From Azolla caroliniana (lineage: Eukaryota > Polypodiophyta), in the NCBI GenBank assembly GCA_043228905.1, contig JBHGNT010000154.1:1-64000 (forward strand): a stretch of 64,000 nucleotides of DNA, written 5' to 3'. The notes under the pieces are model-generated. The model had not been told where the DNA came from, searched no databases, and worked only from the letters and a program-made list of their open reading frames with translations. Made by a program: the position numbers and the translations under genes. Position 1 is the stretch's first letter, and each line of letters starts with the position of its first letter. Of this stretch, positions 1 to 10,991 are shown piece by piece.

Positions 1-950
1 ATGGAATAAAAAAATCAAGATTTTGAAAGTCAGGTCGAGAGACATGACGAAATTAGCAAACTTGAGGAAGGAGTTGAGAGGAGCCCTTGAGTAAATTAAA
101 CTGTTCATACCTGGCTCGTGTGATATCGGATTTTTGTGTTCAAACATGCGTATCGAAGCTAACAACGCTAGCTATGATATGGAATTAGCAAACTTGAGGA
201 AGGAGTTGAGAGCAGTCCTGGAGTAAATTCAAATGTTCATACCTGGCTCGTGTGATATCGGATTTTTGTGTTCAAACATGCGAATCGAAGCTAACAACTC
301 TAGCTATGATATGGAATTAAAAAATCAAGATTTTGAAACTCAGGTCGAGAGACATGATGAAATTACCAAATTTGAGGAGTGAGGTTAGAAGAGCTAGGAG
401 GTAAATTTAAATGTTCATACCTGGTTCGTGTCATATCGGATTTGTGTGTTCAAACATGCGAATCGAAGCTAACAACGCTAGCTATGATAAGGAATTAAAA
501 AATCGAGATTTTGAAACTCAGGTCGAGAGACGTGACAAAATTAGCAAACTTGAGGAGGTAGTTGAGAGGAGCCCTTGAGTAAATTAAAATGTTCATACCT
601 CGCTCGTGTGATATCGGATTTCTGTGTTCAAACATGCGAATCGAAGCTAACAATGCTAGCTATGATATGGAATTAAAAAATCAAGCTTTTGAAACTCAGG
701 TCGAGAGACATGACGAAAATAGCAAACTTGAGGAGGGAGTTGAGAGGAGCCCTTGAGTAAATTAAACTGTTCATACCTGGTTCGTGTCATATCGGATTTA
801 TATGTTCAAACATGCGAATCGAAGCTAACAACGCTAGCTATGATAAGGAATTAAAAAATCGAGATTTTGAAACTCAGGTCGAGAGACGTGACAAAATTAG
901 CAAACTTGAGGAGGGAGTTGAGACGAGCCCTTGAGTAAATTAAAATGTTC
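1..950 (-). repeat. 178-bp satellite array, reverse orientation
   Basis: About 5.4 monomers of the satellite that fills the window, here as its reverse complement. The landmark ACCTGG (complement of the CCAGGT in forward monomers) falls at 109, 241, 419, 597 and 775. The spacings are 132, 178, 178 and 178 bp. Several monomers carry rare variants such as GATAAGGAATT near 485 and 840, and GGATTTATATG near 795. In forward orientation I see these only in the diverged clusters at 3086-3975 and 7536-8425. This is therefore probably an inverted, rearranged relative of those clusters rather than a random flip of common monomers. No gene is visible. Confidence 0.95.
141..272 (-). repeat. truncated 132-bp satellite monomer
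   Basis: This monomer lacks 46 bp. Where neighbours read GGAATTAAAAAATC and, later, GAAATTAGCAAAC, this one goes directly from ATGGAATTA to GCAAACTTG around 180-195. The five bases AATTA occur at both ends of the missing stretch, as expected for a deletion between short direct repeats (slippage or microhomology-mediated joining). The mechanism is inferred; the length and the shared bases are read directly. Confidence 0.9.
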
Positions 951-951
951 A
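950..951. other. array orientation-switch junction
   Basis: Reverse monomers run up to TAAAATGTTCA and then change, in the middle of a monomer, to forward sequence ACACAAAAATCCGATATC. Only the A at 951 fits both sides, so the junction has at most 1 bp of microhomology and no inserted bases. The reverse monomer would next have read TACCTGG. The two half-monomers are different parts of the unit, so this is a breakpoint and not a palindromic centre. Every monomer to its right up to 64000 is in forward orientation. Confidence 0.93.
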
Positions 952-2091
952 CACAAAAATCCGATATCACACGAGCCAGGTATGAACATTTGAATTTACT
1001 CAAGGACTGCTCTCAACTCCTTCCTCAAGTTTGCTAATTTCGTCATGTCTCTCGACCTGAGTTTCAAAACCTTGATTTTTTAATTCCATATCATAGCTAG
1101 CGTTGTTAGCTTCGATTCGCATGTTTGAACACAAAAATCCGATATCACACGAGCCAGGTATAAACATTTTAATTTACCTACTAGCTCTTCTCAACTCCCT
1201 CCTCAAATTTGGTAATTTCGTCAGGTCTCTCGACCTGAGTTTCAAAATCCTGATTTTTTAAATCCATATCATAGCTAGCGTTGTTAGCTTCGATTCGCAT
1301 GTTTGAACACAAAAATCCGATATCACACGAGCCAGGTATGAACAGTTTAATTTACTCAAGGGCTCCTCTCAACTCCCTCCTCAAGTTTGCTATTTTCGTC
1401 ATGTCTCTCGACCTGAGTTTCAAAATCTTGATTTTTAAATTCCATATCATAGCTAGCGTTGTTACCTTCGACTCGCATGTTTGAACACAAAAATCCGATA
1501 TCACACGAGCCAGGTATGAACATTTTAATTTACTCAAGGACTCCTCTCAACTCCTTCCTCAAGTTTGCTAATTTCGTCATGTCTCTCGACCTGAGTTTCA
1601 AAACCTTGATTTTTTAATTCCATATCATAGCTAGCATTGTTAGCTTCGATTCGCATGTTTGAACACAAAAATCCGATATAACACGAGCCAGGTATGAACA
1701 TTTTAATTTACTCAAGGACTCCTCTCAACCCCTTCCTCAAGTTTTGTAATTTCGTCATGTCTCTCGACCTGACTTTCAAAATCTTGATTTTTTAATTCCA
1801 TATCATAGCTAGCGTTGTTAGCTTCGATACGCATGTTTGAACACAAAAATCCGATATCACACGAGCCAGGTATGAACAGTTTAATTTACTCAAGGGCTCC
1901 TCTCAACTCCTTCCTCAAGTTTGCTAATTTCGTCATGTCTCTCGACCTGACTTTCAAAATCTTGATTTTTTAATTCCATATCATAGCTAGCGTTGTTAGC
2001 TTCGATTCGCATGTTTGAACACAAAAATACGATATCACACGAGCCAGGTATGAACAGTTTAATTTACTCAAGGGCTCCTCTCGACTCCTTC
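951..2091 (+). repeat. array segment next to the inversion
   Basis: Six and a half forward monomers of mixed subtype between the orientation switch and the first large duplication. The monomer at 1128 is the CTACTAGCTC subtype. The next, at 1306, is the subtype ending TTACCTTCGACTCGC. The monomer at about 1662 carries the rarer AAGTTTTGTAATTTCG allele, which recurs only near 13312 and 18444. This pairing of subtypes (1128 then 1306) is also found in the 7-monomer repeat starting near 4154, so the segment seems to be a dispersed relative of that unit. Confidence 0.8.
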
Positions 2092-5000
2092 CTCAAGTTT
2101 GCTAATTTCGTCATGTCTCTCGACCTGACTTTCAAAATCTTGATTTTTTAATTCCATATCATAGCTAGCGTTGTTAGCTTCGATTCGCATGTTTGAACAC
2201 AAAAATCCGATATCACACGAGCCAGGTATGAACATTTGAATTTACTCAAGGACTGCTCTCAACTCCTTCCTCAAGTTTGCTAATTTCGTCATGTCTCTCG
2301 ACCTGAGTTTCAAAACCTTGATTTTTTAATTCCATATCATAGCTAGCGTTGTTAGCTTCGATTCGCATGTTTGAACACAAAAATCCGATATAACACGAGC
2401 CAGGTATGAACATTTTAATTTACTCAAGGACTCCTCTCAACTCCTTCCTCAAGTTTGCTAATTTCGTCATGTCTCTCGACCTGAGTTTCAAAACCTTGAT
2501 TTTTTAATTCCATATCATAGCTAGCATTGTTAGCTTCGATTCGCATGTTTGAACACAAAAATCCGATATAACACGAGCCAGGTATGAACATTTTAATTTA
2601 CTCAAGGACTCCTCTCAACTCCTTCCTCAAGTTTGCTAATTTCGTCATGTCTCTCGACCTGAGTTTCAAAATCTGGATTTTTAAATTCCATATCATAGCT
2701 AGCGTTGTTAGCTTCGATTCGCATGTTTGAACACAAAAATCCGATATCACACGAGCAAGGTATGAACATTTTAATTTACTCAAGGACTCCTCTCAACTCC
2801 TTCCTCAAGTTTGCTAATTTCGTCATGTCTCTCGACCTGAGTTTCAAAACCTTGATTTTTTAATTCCATATCATAGCTAGCATTGTTAGCTTCGATTCGC
2901 ATGTTTGAACACAAAAATCCGATATAACACGAGCCAGGTATGAACATTTTAATTTACTCAAGGACTCCTCTCAACCCCTTCCTCAAGTTTGCTAATTTCG
3001 TCATGTCTCTCGACCTGAGTTTCAAAATCCTGATTTTTTAATTCCATATCATAGCTAGCGTTGTTAGCTTCGATTCGCATGTTTGAACACACAAATCCGA
3101 TATGACACGAACCAGGTATGAACATTTAAATTTACCTCCTAGCTCTTCTAACCTCACTCCTCAAATTTGGTAATTTCATCATGTCTCTCGACCTGAGTTT
3201 CAAAATCTTGATTTTTTAATTCCATATCATAGCTAGAGTTGTTAGCTTCGATTCGCATGTTTGAACACAAAAATCCAATATCACACGAACCAGGTATGAA
3301 CATTTTAATTTACTCAAGGGCTCCTCTCAACTCCTTCCTCAAGTTAGCTAATTTCGTCATGTCTCTCGACCTGAGTTTCAAAATCTTGATTTTTTAATTC
3401 CATGTCATAGCTAGCGTTGTTAGCTTCGATTCGCATGTTTGAACACAAAAATCCGATATCACACGAGCCAGGTATGAACATTTTAATTTACTCAAGGGCT
3501 CGTCTCAACTCCCTCCTCAAGTTTGCTAATTTCGTCATTTCTCTCAACCTGAGTTTCAAAATCTTGATTTTTTAATTCCATATCATAGCTAGCATTGTTA
3601 GCTTCGATTCGCATGTTTGAACACAGAAATCCGATATCACACGAGCCAGGTATGAACCTTTTAATTTACTCAAGGGCTCGTCTGAACTCCCTCCTCAAGT
3701 TTGCTAATTTTGTCACGTCTCTCGACCTGAGTTTCAAAATCTCGATTTTTTAATTCCTTATCATAGCTAGCGTTGTTAGCTTCGATTCGCATGTTTGAAC
3801 ATATAAATCCGATATGACACGAACCAGGTATGAACAGTTTAATTTACTCAAGGGCTCCTCTCAACTCCCTCCTCAAGTTTGCTATTTTCGTCATGTCTCT
3901 CAACCTGAGTTTCAAAATCTTGATTTTTTAATTCCATATCATAGCTAGCATTGTTAGCTTCGATTCGCATGTTTGAACACAAAAATCCGATATAACACGA
4001 GCCAGGTATGAACATTTTAATTTACTCAAGGACTCCTCTCAACTCCTTCCTCAAGTTTGCTAATTTCGTCATGTCTCTCGACCTGAGTTTCAAAATCTGG
4101 ATTTTTTAATTCCATATCATAGCTAGCGTTGTTAGCTTCGATTCGCATGTTTGAACACAAAAATCCGATATCACACGAGCCAGGTATAAACATTTTAATT
4201 TACCTACTAGCTCTTCTCAACTCCCTCCTCAAATTTGGTAATTTCGTCAGGTCTCTCGACCTGAGTTTCAAAATCCTGATTTTTTAATTCCATATCATAG
4301 CTAGCGTTGTTAGCTTCGATTCGCATGTTTGAACACAAAAATCCGATATCACACGAGCCAGGTATGAACAGTTTAATTTACTCAAGGGCTCCTCTCAACT
4401 CCCTCCTCAAGTTTGCTATTTTCGTCATGTCTCTCGACCTGAGTTTCAAAATCTTGATTTTTAAATTCCATATCATAGCTAGCGTTGTTACCTTCGACTC
4501 GCATGTTTGAACACAAAAATCCGATATCACACGAGCCAGGTATGAACATTTTAATTTACTCAAGGACTCCTCTCAACTCCTTCCTCAAGTTTGCTAATTT
4601 CGTCATGTCTCTCGACCTGAGTTTCAAAACCTTGATTTTTTAATTCCATATCATAGCTAGCATTGTTAGCTTCGATTCGCATGTTTGAACACAAAAATCC
4701 GATATAACACGAGCCAGGTATGAACATTTTAATTTACTCAAGGACTCCTCTCAACCCCTTCCTCAAGTTTGGTAATTTCGTCATGTCTCTCGACCTGAGT
4801 TTCAAAATCCTGATTTTTTAATTCCATATCATAGCTAGCGTTGTTAGCTTCGATACGCATGTTTGAACACAAAAATCCGATATCACACGAGCCAGGTATG
4901 AACAGTTTAATTTACTCAAGGGCTCCTCTCAACTCCTTCCTCAAGTTTGCTAATTTCGTCATGTCTCTCGACCTGACTTTCAAAATCTTGATTTTTTTAT

Positions 5001-6541
5001 TCCATATCATAGCTAGCGTTGTTAGCTTCGATTCGCATGTTTGAACACAAAAATCCGATATCACACGAGCCAGGTATGAACATTTGAATTTACTCCAGGA
5101 CTGCTCTCAACTCCTTCCTCAAGTTTGCTAATTTCGTCATGTCTCTCGACCTGAGTTTCAAAACCTTGATTTTTTAATTCCATATCATAGCTAGCGTTGT
5201 TAGCTTCGATTCGCATGTTTGAACACAAAAATCCGATATAACACGAGCCAGGTATGAACATTTTAATTTACTCAAGGACTCCTCTCAACTCCTTCCTCAA
5301 GTTTGCTAATTTCGTCATGTCTCTCGACCTGAGTTTCAAAATCTGGATTTTTTAATTCCATATCATAGCTAGCGTTGTTAGCTTCGATTCGCATGTTTGA
5401 ACACAAAAATCCGATATCACACGAGCCAGGTATAAACATTTTAATTTACCTACTAGCTCTTCTCAACTCCCTCCTCAAATTTGGTAATTTCGTCAGGTCT
5501 CTCGACCTGAGTTTCAAAATCCTGATTTTTTAATTCCATATCATAGCTAGCGTTGTTAGCTTCGATTCGCATGTTTGAACACAAAAATCCGATATCACAC
5601 GAGCCAGGTATGAACAGTTTAATTTACTCAAGGGCTCCTCTCAACTCCCTCCTCAAGTTTGCTATTTTCGTCATGTCTCTCGACCTGAGTTTCAAAATCT
5701 TGATTTTTAAATTCCATATCATAGCTAGCGTTGTTACCTTCGACTCGCATGTTTGAACACAAAAATCCGATATCACACGAGCCAGGTATGAACATTTTAA
5801 TTTACTCAAGGACTCCTCTCAACTCCTTCCTCAAGTTTGCTAATTTCGTCATGTCTCTCGACCTGAGTTTCAAAACCTTGATTTTTTAATTCCATATCAT
5901 AGCTAGCATTGTTAGCTTCGATTCGCATGTTTGAACACAAAAATCCGATATAACACGAGCCAGGTATGAACATTTTAATTTACTCAAGGACTCCTCTCAA
6001 CCCCTTCCTCAAGTTTGGTAATTTCGTCATGTCTCTCGACCTGAGTTTCAAAATCCTGATTTTTTAATTCCATATCATAGCTAGCGTTGTTAGCTTCGAT
6101 ACGCATGTTTGAACACAAAAATCCGATATCACACGAGCCAGGTATGAACAGTTTAATTTACTCAAGGGCTCCTCTCAACTCCTTCCTCAAGTTTGCTAAT
6201 TTCGTCATGTCTCTCGACCTGACTTTCAAAATCTTGATTTTTTTATTCCATATCATAGCTAGCGTTGTTAGCTTCGATTCGCATGTTTGAACACAAAAAT
6301 CCGATATCACACGAGCCAGGTATGAACATTTGAATTTACTCCAGGACTGCTCTCAACTCCTTCCTCAAGTTTGCTAATTTCGTCATGTCTCTCGACCTGA
6401 GTTTCAAAACCTTGATTTTTTAATTCCATATCATAGCTAGCGTTGTTAGCTTCGATTCGCATGTTTGAACACAAAAATCCGATATAACACGAGCCAGGTA
6501 TGAACATTTTAATTTACTCAAGGACTCCTCTCAACTCCTTC
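2092..6541 (+). repeat. 25-monomer block, copy 1
   Basis: First copy of a tandem duplication of 4,450 bp, exactly 25 monomers. Subtype landmarks at 2598, 4307, 4841, 5061, 5553, 6087 and 6307 all reappear 4,450 bp downstream. Edges are placed where flanking variants stop matching (for example GGGCTCCTCTCGACTCC before 2092 against GGACTCCTCTCAACTCC before 6542) and are good to about 60 bp. A few substitutions separate the copies: AGCAAGG near 2756 against AGCCAGG near 7206, TCTGAACTCC near 3682 against TCTCAACTCC, and CTCAACCTG near 3899 against CTCGACCTG. Confidence 0.85.
3086..3975 (+). repeat. cluster of diverged satellite monomers
   Basis: Five successive monomers with many private changes compared with the homogenised array. 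They include CACACAAATCCGATATGACA, TTTACCTCCTAGCTCTTC, TAATTTCATCATG, ATCCAATATC, CACAGAAATCC, TTTTGTCACGTC, AATTCCTTATC and GAACATATAAATCC. The same rare variants occur in reverse complement within 1-950, though in a different order. Clusters like this look like older satellite that escaped recent homogenisation. Confidence 0.85.
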
Positions 6542-9500
6542 CTCAAGTTTGCTAATTTCGTCATGTCTCTCGACCTGACTTTCAAAATCTTGATTTTTTA
6601 ATTCCATATCATAGCTAGCGTTGTTAGCTTCGATTCGCATGTTTGAACACAAAAATCCGATATCACACGAGCCAGGTATGAACATTTTAATTTACTCAAG
6701 GACTGCTCTCAACTCCTTCCTCAAGTTTGCTAATTTCGTCATGTCTCTCGACCTGAGTTTCAAAACCTTGATTTTTTAATTCCATATCATAGCTAGCGTT
6801 GTTAGCTTCGATTCGCATGTTTGAACACAAAAATCCGATATAACACGAGCCAGGTATGAACATTTTAATTTACTCAAGGACTCCTCTCAACTCCTTCCTC
6901 AAGTTTGCTAATTTCGTCATGTCTCTCGACCTGAGTTTCAAAACCTTGATTTTTTAATTCCATATCATAGCTAGCATTGTTAGCTTCGATTCGCATGTTT
7001 GAACACAAAAATCCGATATAACACGAGCCAGGTATGAACATTTTAATTTACTCAAGGACTCCTCTCAACTCCTTCCTCAAGTTTGCTAATTTCGTCATGT
7101 CTCTCGACCTGAGTTTCAAAATCTGGATTTTTAAATTCCATATCATAGCTAGCGTTGTTAGCTTCGATTCGCATGTTTGAACACAAAAATCCGATATCAC
7201 ACGAGCCAGGTATGAACATTTTAATTTACTCAAGGACTCCTCTCAACTCCTTCCTCAAGTTTGCTAATTTCGTCATGTCTCTCGACCTGAGTTTCAAAAC
7301 CTTGATTTTTTAATTCCATATCATAGCTAGCATTGTTAGCTTCGATTCGCATGTTTGAACACAAAAATCCGATATAACACGAGCCAGGTATGAACATTTT
7401 AATTTACTCAAGGACTCCTCTCAACCCCTTCCTCAAGTTTGCTAATTTCGTCATGTCTCTCGACCTGAGTTTCAAAATCCTGATTTTTTAATTCCATATC
7501 ATAGCTAGCGTTGTTAGCTTCGATTCGCATGTTTGAACACACAAATCCGATATGACACGAACCAGGTATGAACATTTAAATTTACCTCCTAGCTCTTCTA
7601 ACCTCACTCCTCAAATTTGGTAATTTCATCATGTCTCTCGACCTGAGTTTCAAAATCTTGATTTTTTAATTCCATATCATAGCTAGAGTTGTTAGCTTCG
7701 ATTCGCATGTTTGAACACAAAAATCCAATATCACACGAACCAGGTATGAACATTTTAATTTACTCAAGGGCTCCTCTCAACTCCTTCCTCAAGTTAGCTA
7801 ATTTCGTCATGTCTCTCGACCTGAGTTTCAAAATCTTGATTTTTTAATTCCATGTCATAGCTAGCGTTGTTAGCTTCGATTCGCATGTTTGAACACAAAA
7901 ATCCGATATCACACGAGCCAGGTATGAACATTTTAATTTACTCAAGGGCTCGTCTCAACTCCCTCCTCAAGTTTGCTAATTTCGTCATTTCTCTCAACCT
8001 GAGTTTCAAAATCTTGATTTTTTAATTCCATATCATAGCTAGCATTGTTAGCTTCGATTCGCATGTTTGAACACAGAAATCCGATATCACACGAGCCAGG
8101 TATGAACCTTTTAATTTACTCAAGGGCTCGTCTCAACTCCCTCCTCAAGTTTGCTAATTTTGTCACGTCTCTCGACCTGAGTTTCAAAATCTCGATTTTT
8201 TAATTCCTTATCATAGCTAGCGTTGTTAGCTTCGATTCGCATGTTTGAACATATAAATCCGATATGACACGAACCAGGTATGAACAGTTTAATTTACTCA
8301 AGGGCTCCTCTCAACTCCCTCCTCAAGTTTGCTATTTTCGTCATGTCTCTCGACCTGAGTTTCAAAATCTTGATTTTTTAATTCCATATCATAGCTAGCA
8401 TTGTTAGCTTCGATTCGCATGTTTGAACACAAAAATCCGATATAACACGAGCCAGGTATGAACATTTTAATTTACTCAAGGACTCCTCTCAACTCCTTCC
8501 TCAAGTTTGCTAATTTCGTCATGTCTCTCGACCTGAGTTTCAAAATCTGGATTTTTTAATTCCATATCATAGCTAGCGTTGTTAGCTTCGATTCGCATGT
8601 TTGAACACAAAAATCCGATATCACACGAGCCAGGTATAAACATTTTAATTTACCTACTAGCTCTTCTCAACTCCCTCCTCAAATTTGGTAATTTCGTCAG
8701 GTCTCTCGACCTGAGTTTCAAAATCCTGATTTTTTAATTCCATATCATAGCTAGCGTTGTTAGCTTCGATTCGCATGTTTGAACACAAAAATCCGATATC
8801 ACACGAGCCAGGTATGAACAGTTTAATTTACTCAAGGGCTCCTCTCAACTCCCTCCTCAAGTTTGCTATTTTCGTCATGTCTCTCGACCTGAGTTTCAAA
8901 ATCTTGATTTTTAAATTCCATATCATAGCTAGCGTTGTTACCTTCGACTCGCATGTTTGAACACAAAAATCCGATATCACACGAGCCAGGTATGAACATT
9001 TTAATTTACTCAAGGACTCCTCTCAACTCCTTCCTCAAGTTTGCTAATTTCGTCATGTCTCTCGACCTGAGTTTCAAAACCTTGATTTTTTAATTCCATA
9101 TCATAGCTAGCATTGTTAGCTTCGATTCGCATGTTTGAACACAAAAATCCGATATAACACGAGCCAGGTATGAACATTTTAATTTACTCAAGGACTCCTC
9201 TCAACCCCTTCCTCAAGTTTGGTAATTTCGTCATGTCTCTCGACCTGAGTTTCAAAATCCTGATTTTTTAATTCCATATCATAGCTAGCGTTGTTAGCTT
9301 CGATACGCATGTTTGAACACAAAAATCCGATATCACACGAGCCAGGTATGAACAGTTTAATTTACTCAAGGGCTCCTCTCAACTCCTTCCTCAAGTTTGC
9401 TAATTTCGTCATGTCTCTCGACCTGACTTTCAAAATCTTGATTTTTTTATTCCATATCATAGCTAGCGTTGTTAGCTTCGATTCGCATGTTTGAACACAA

Positions 9501-10991
9501 AAATCCGATATCACACGAGCCAGGTATGAACATTTGAATTTACTCCAGGACTGCTCTCAACTCCTTCCTCAAGTTTGCTAATTTCGTCATGTCTCTCGAC
9601 CTGAGTTTCAAAACCTTGATTTTTTAATTCCATATCATAGCTAGCGTTGTTAGCTTCGATTCGCATGTTTGAACACAAAAATCCGATATAACACGAGCCA
9701 GGTATGAACATTTTAATTTACTCAAGGACTCCTCTCAACTCCTTCCTCAAGTTTGCTAATTTCGTCATGTCTCTCGACCTGAGTTTCAAAATCTGGATTT
9801 TTTAATTCCATATCATAGCTAGCGTTGTTAGCTTCGATTCGCATGTTTGAACACAAAAATCCGATATCACACGAGCCAGGTATAAACATTTTAATTTACC
9901 TACTAGCTCTTCTCAACTCCCTCCTCAAATTTGGTAATTTCGTCAGGTCTCTCGACCTGAGTTTCAAAATCCTGATTTTTTAATTCCATATCATAGCTAG
10001 CGTTGTTAGCTTCGATTCGCATGTTTGAACACAAAAATCCGATATCACACGAGCCAGGTATGAACAGTTTAATTTACTCAAGGGCTCCTCTCAACTCCCT
10101 CCTCAAGTTTGCTATTTTCGTCATGTCTCTCGACCTGAGTTTCAAAATCTTGATTTTTAAATTCCATATCATAGCTAGCGTTGTTACCTTCGACTCGCAT
10201 GTTTGAACACAAAAATCCGATATCACACGAGCCAGGTATGAACATTTTAATTTACTCAAGGACTCCTCTCAACTCCTTCCTCAAGTTTGCTAATTTCGTC
10301 ATGTCTCTCGACCTGAGTTTCAAAACCTTGATTTTTTAATTCCATATCATAGCTAGCATTGTTAGCTTCGATTCGCATGTTTGAACACAAAAATCCGATA
10401 TAACACGAGCCAGGTATGAACATTTTAATTTACTCAAGGACTCCTCTCAACCCCTTCCTCAAGTTTGGTAATTTCGTCATGTCTCTCGACCTGAGTTTCA
10501 AAATCCTGATTTTTTAATTCCATATCATAGCTAGCGTTGTTAGCTTCGATACGCATGTTTGAACACAAAAATCCGATATCACACGAGCCAGGTATGAACA
10601 GTTTAATTTACTCAAGGGCTCCTCTCAACTCCTTCCTCAAGTTTGCTAATTTCGTCATGTCTCTCGACCTGACTTTCAAAATCTTGATTTTTTTATTCCA
10701 TATCATAGCTAGCGTTGTTAGCTTCGATTCGCATGTTTGAACACAAAAATCCGATATCACACGAGCCAGGTATGAACATTTGAATTTACTCCAGGACTGC
10801 TCTCAACTCCTTCCTCAAGTTTGCTAATTTCGTCATGTCTCTCGACCTGAGTTTCAAAACCTTGATTTTTTAATTCCATATCATAGCTAGCGTTGTTAGC
10901 TTCGATTCGCATGTTTGAACACAAAAATCCGATATAACACGAGCCAGGTATGAACATTTTAATTTACTCAAGGACTCCTCTCAACTCCTTC
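6542..10991 (+). repeat. 25-monomer block, copy 2
   Basis: Second copy of the 4,450-bp block. It directly abuts the first and preserves the order of subtypes. After about 10991 the array does not return to the sequence that follows copy 1. It re-enters the 7-monomer unit, so that 11003-13100 matches 9401-11498 at an offset of 1,602 bp. The block was therefore followed by, or combined with, a smaller nine-monomer duplication. Confidence 0.85.
7536..8425 (+). repeat. cluster of diverged monomers, second copy
   Basis: Copy of the diverged cluster at 3086-3975, carried along by the 4,450-bp duplication. It keeps the CCTCCTAGCTC, AATTCCTTATC and CATATAAATCC variants but has normal TCTCAACTCC and CTCGACCTG where the first copy has private substitutions. 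The first copy therefore gained changes, or this one was corrected, after duplication. Confidence 0.85.

Noticed and set aside
1281-1484. Recurring 67-codon forward frames beginning with leucine or methionine codons near TTGTTAGCTTCG (dozens of copies)
   Set aside because: They are readings of the satellite itself. The unit is 178 bp, not a multiple of three, so each frame crosses one monomer boundary and stops. Presence or absence depends on single-base subtype differences such as TTTTTAAATTCC against TTTTTTAATTCC. No ribosome-binding or splice context or conservation of protein is apparent.
2598-2783. Recurring 61- and 66-codon reverse frames
   Set aside because: Same artefact on the other strand; they overlap the forward frames and repeat with monomer phase.
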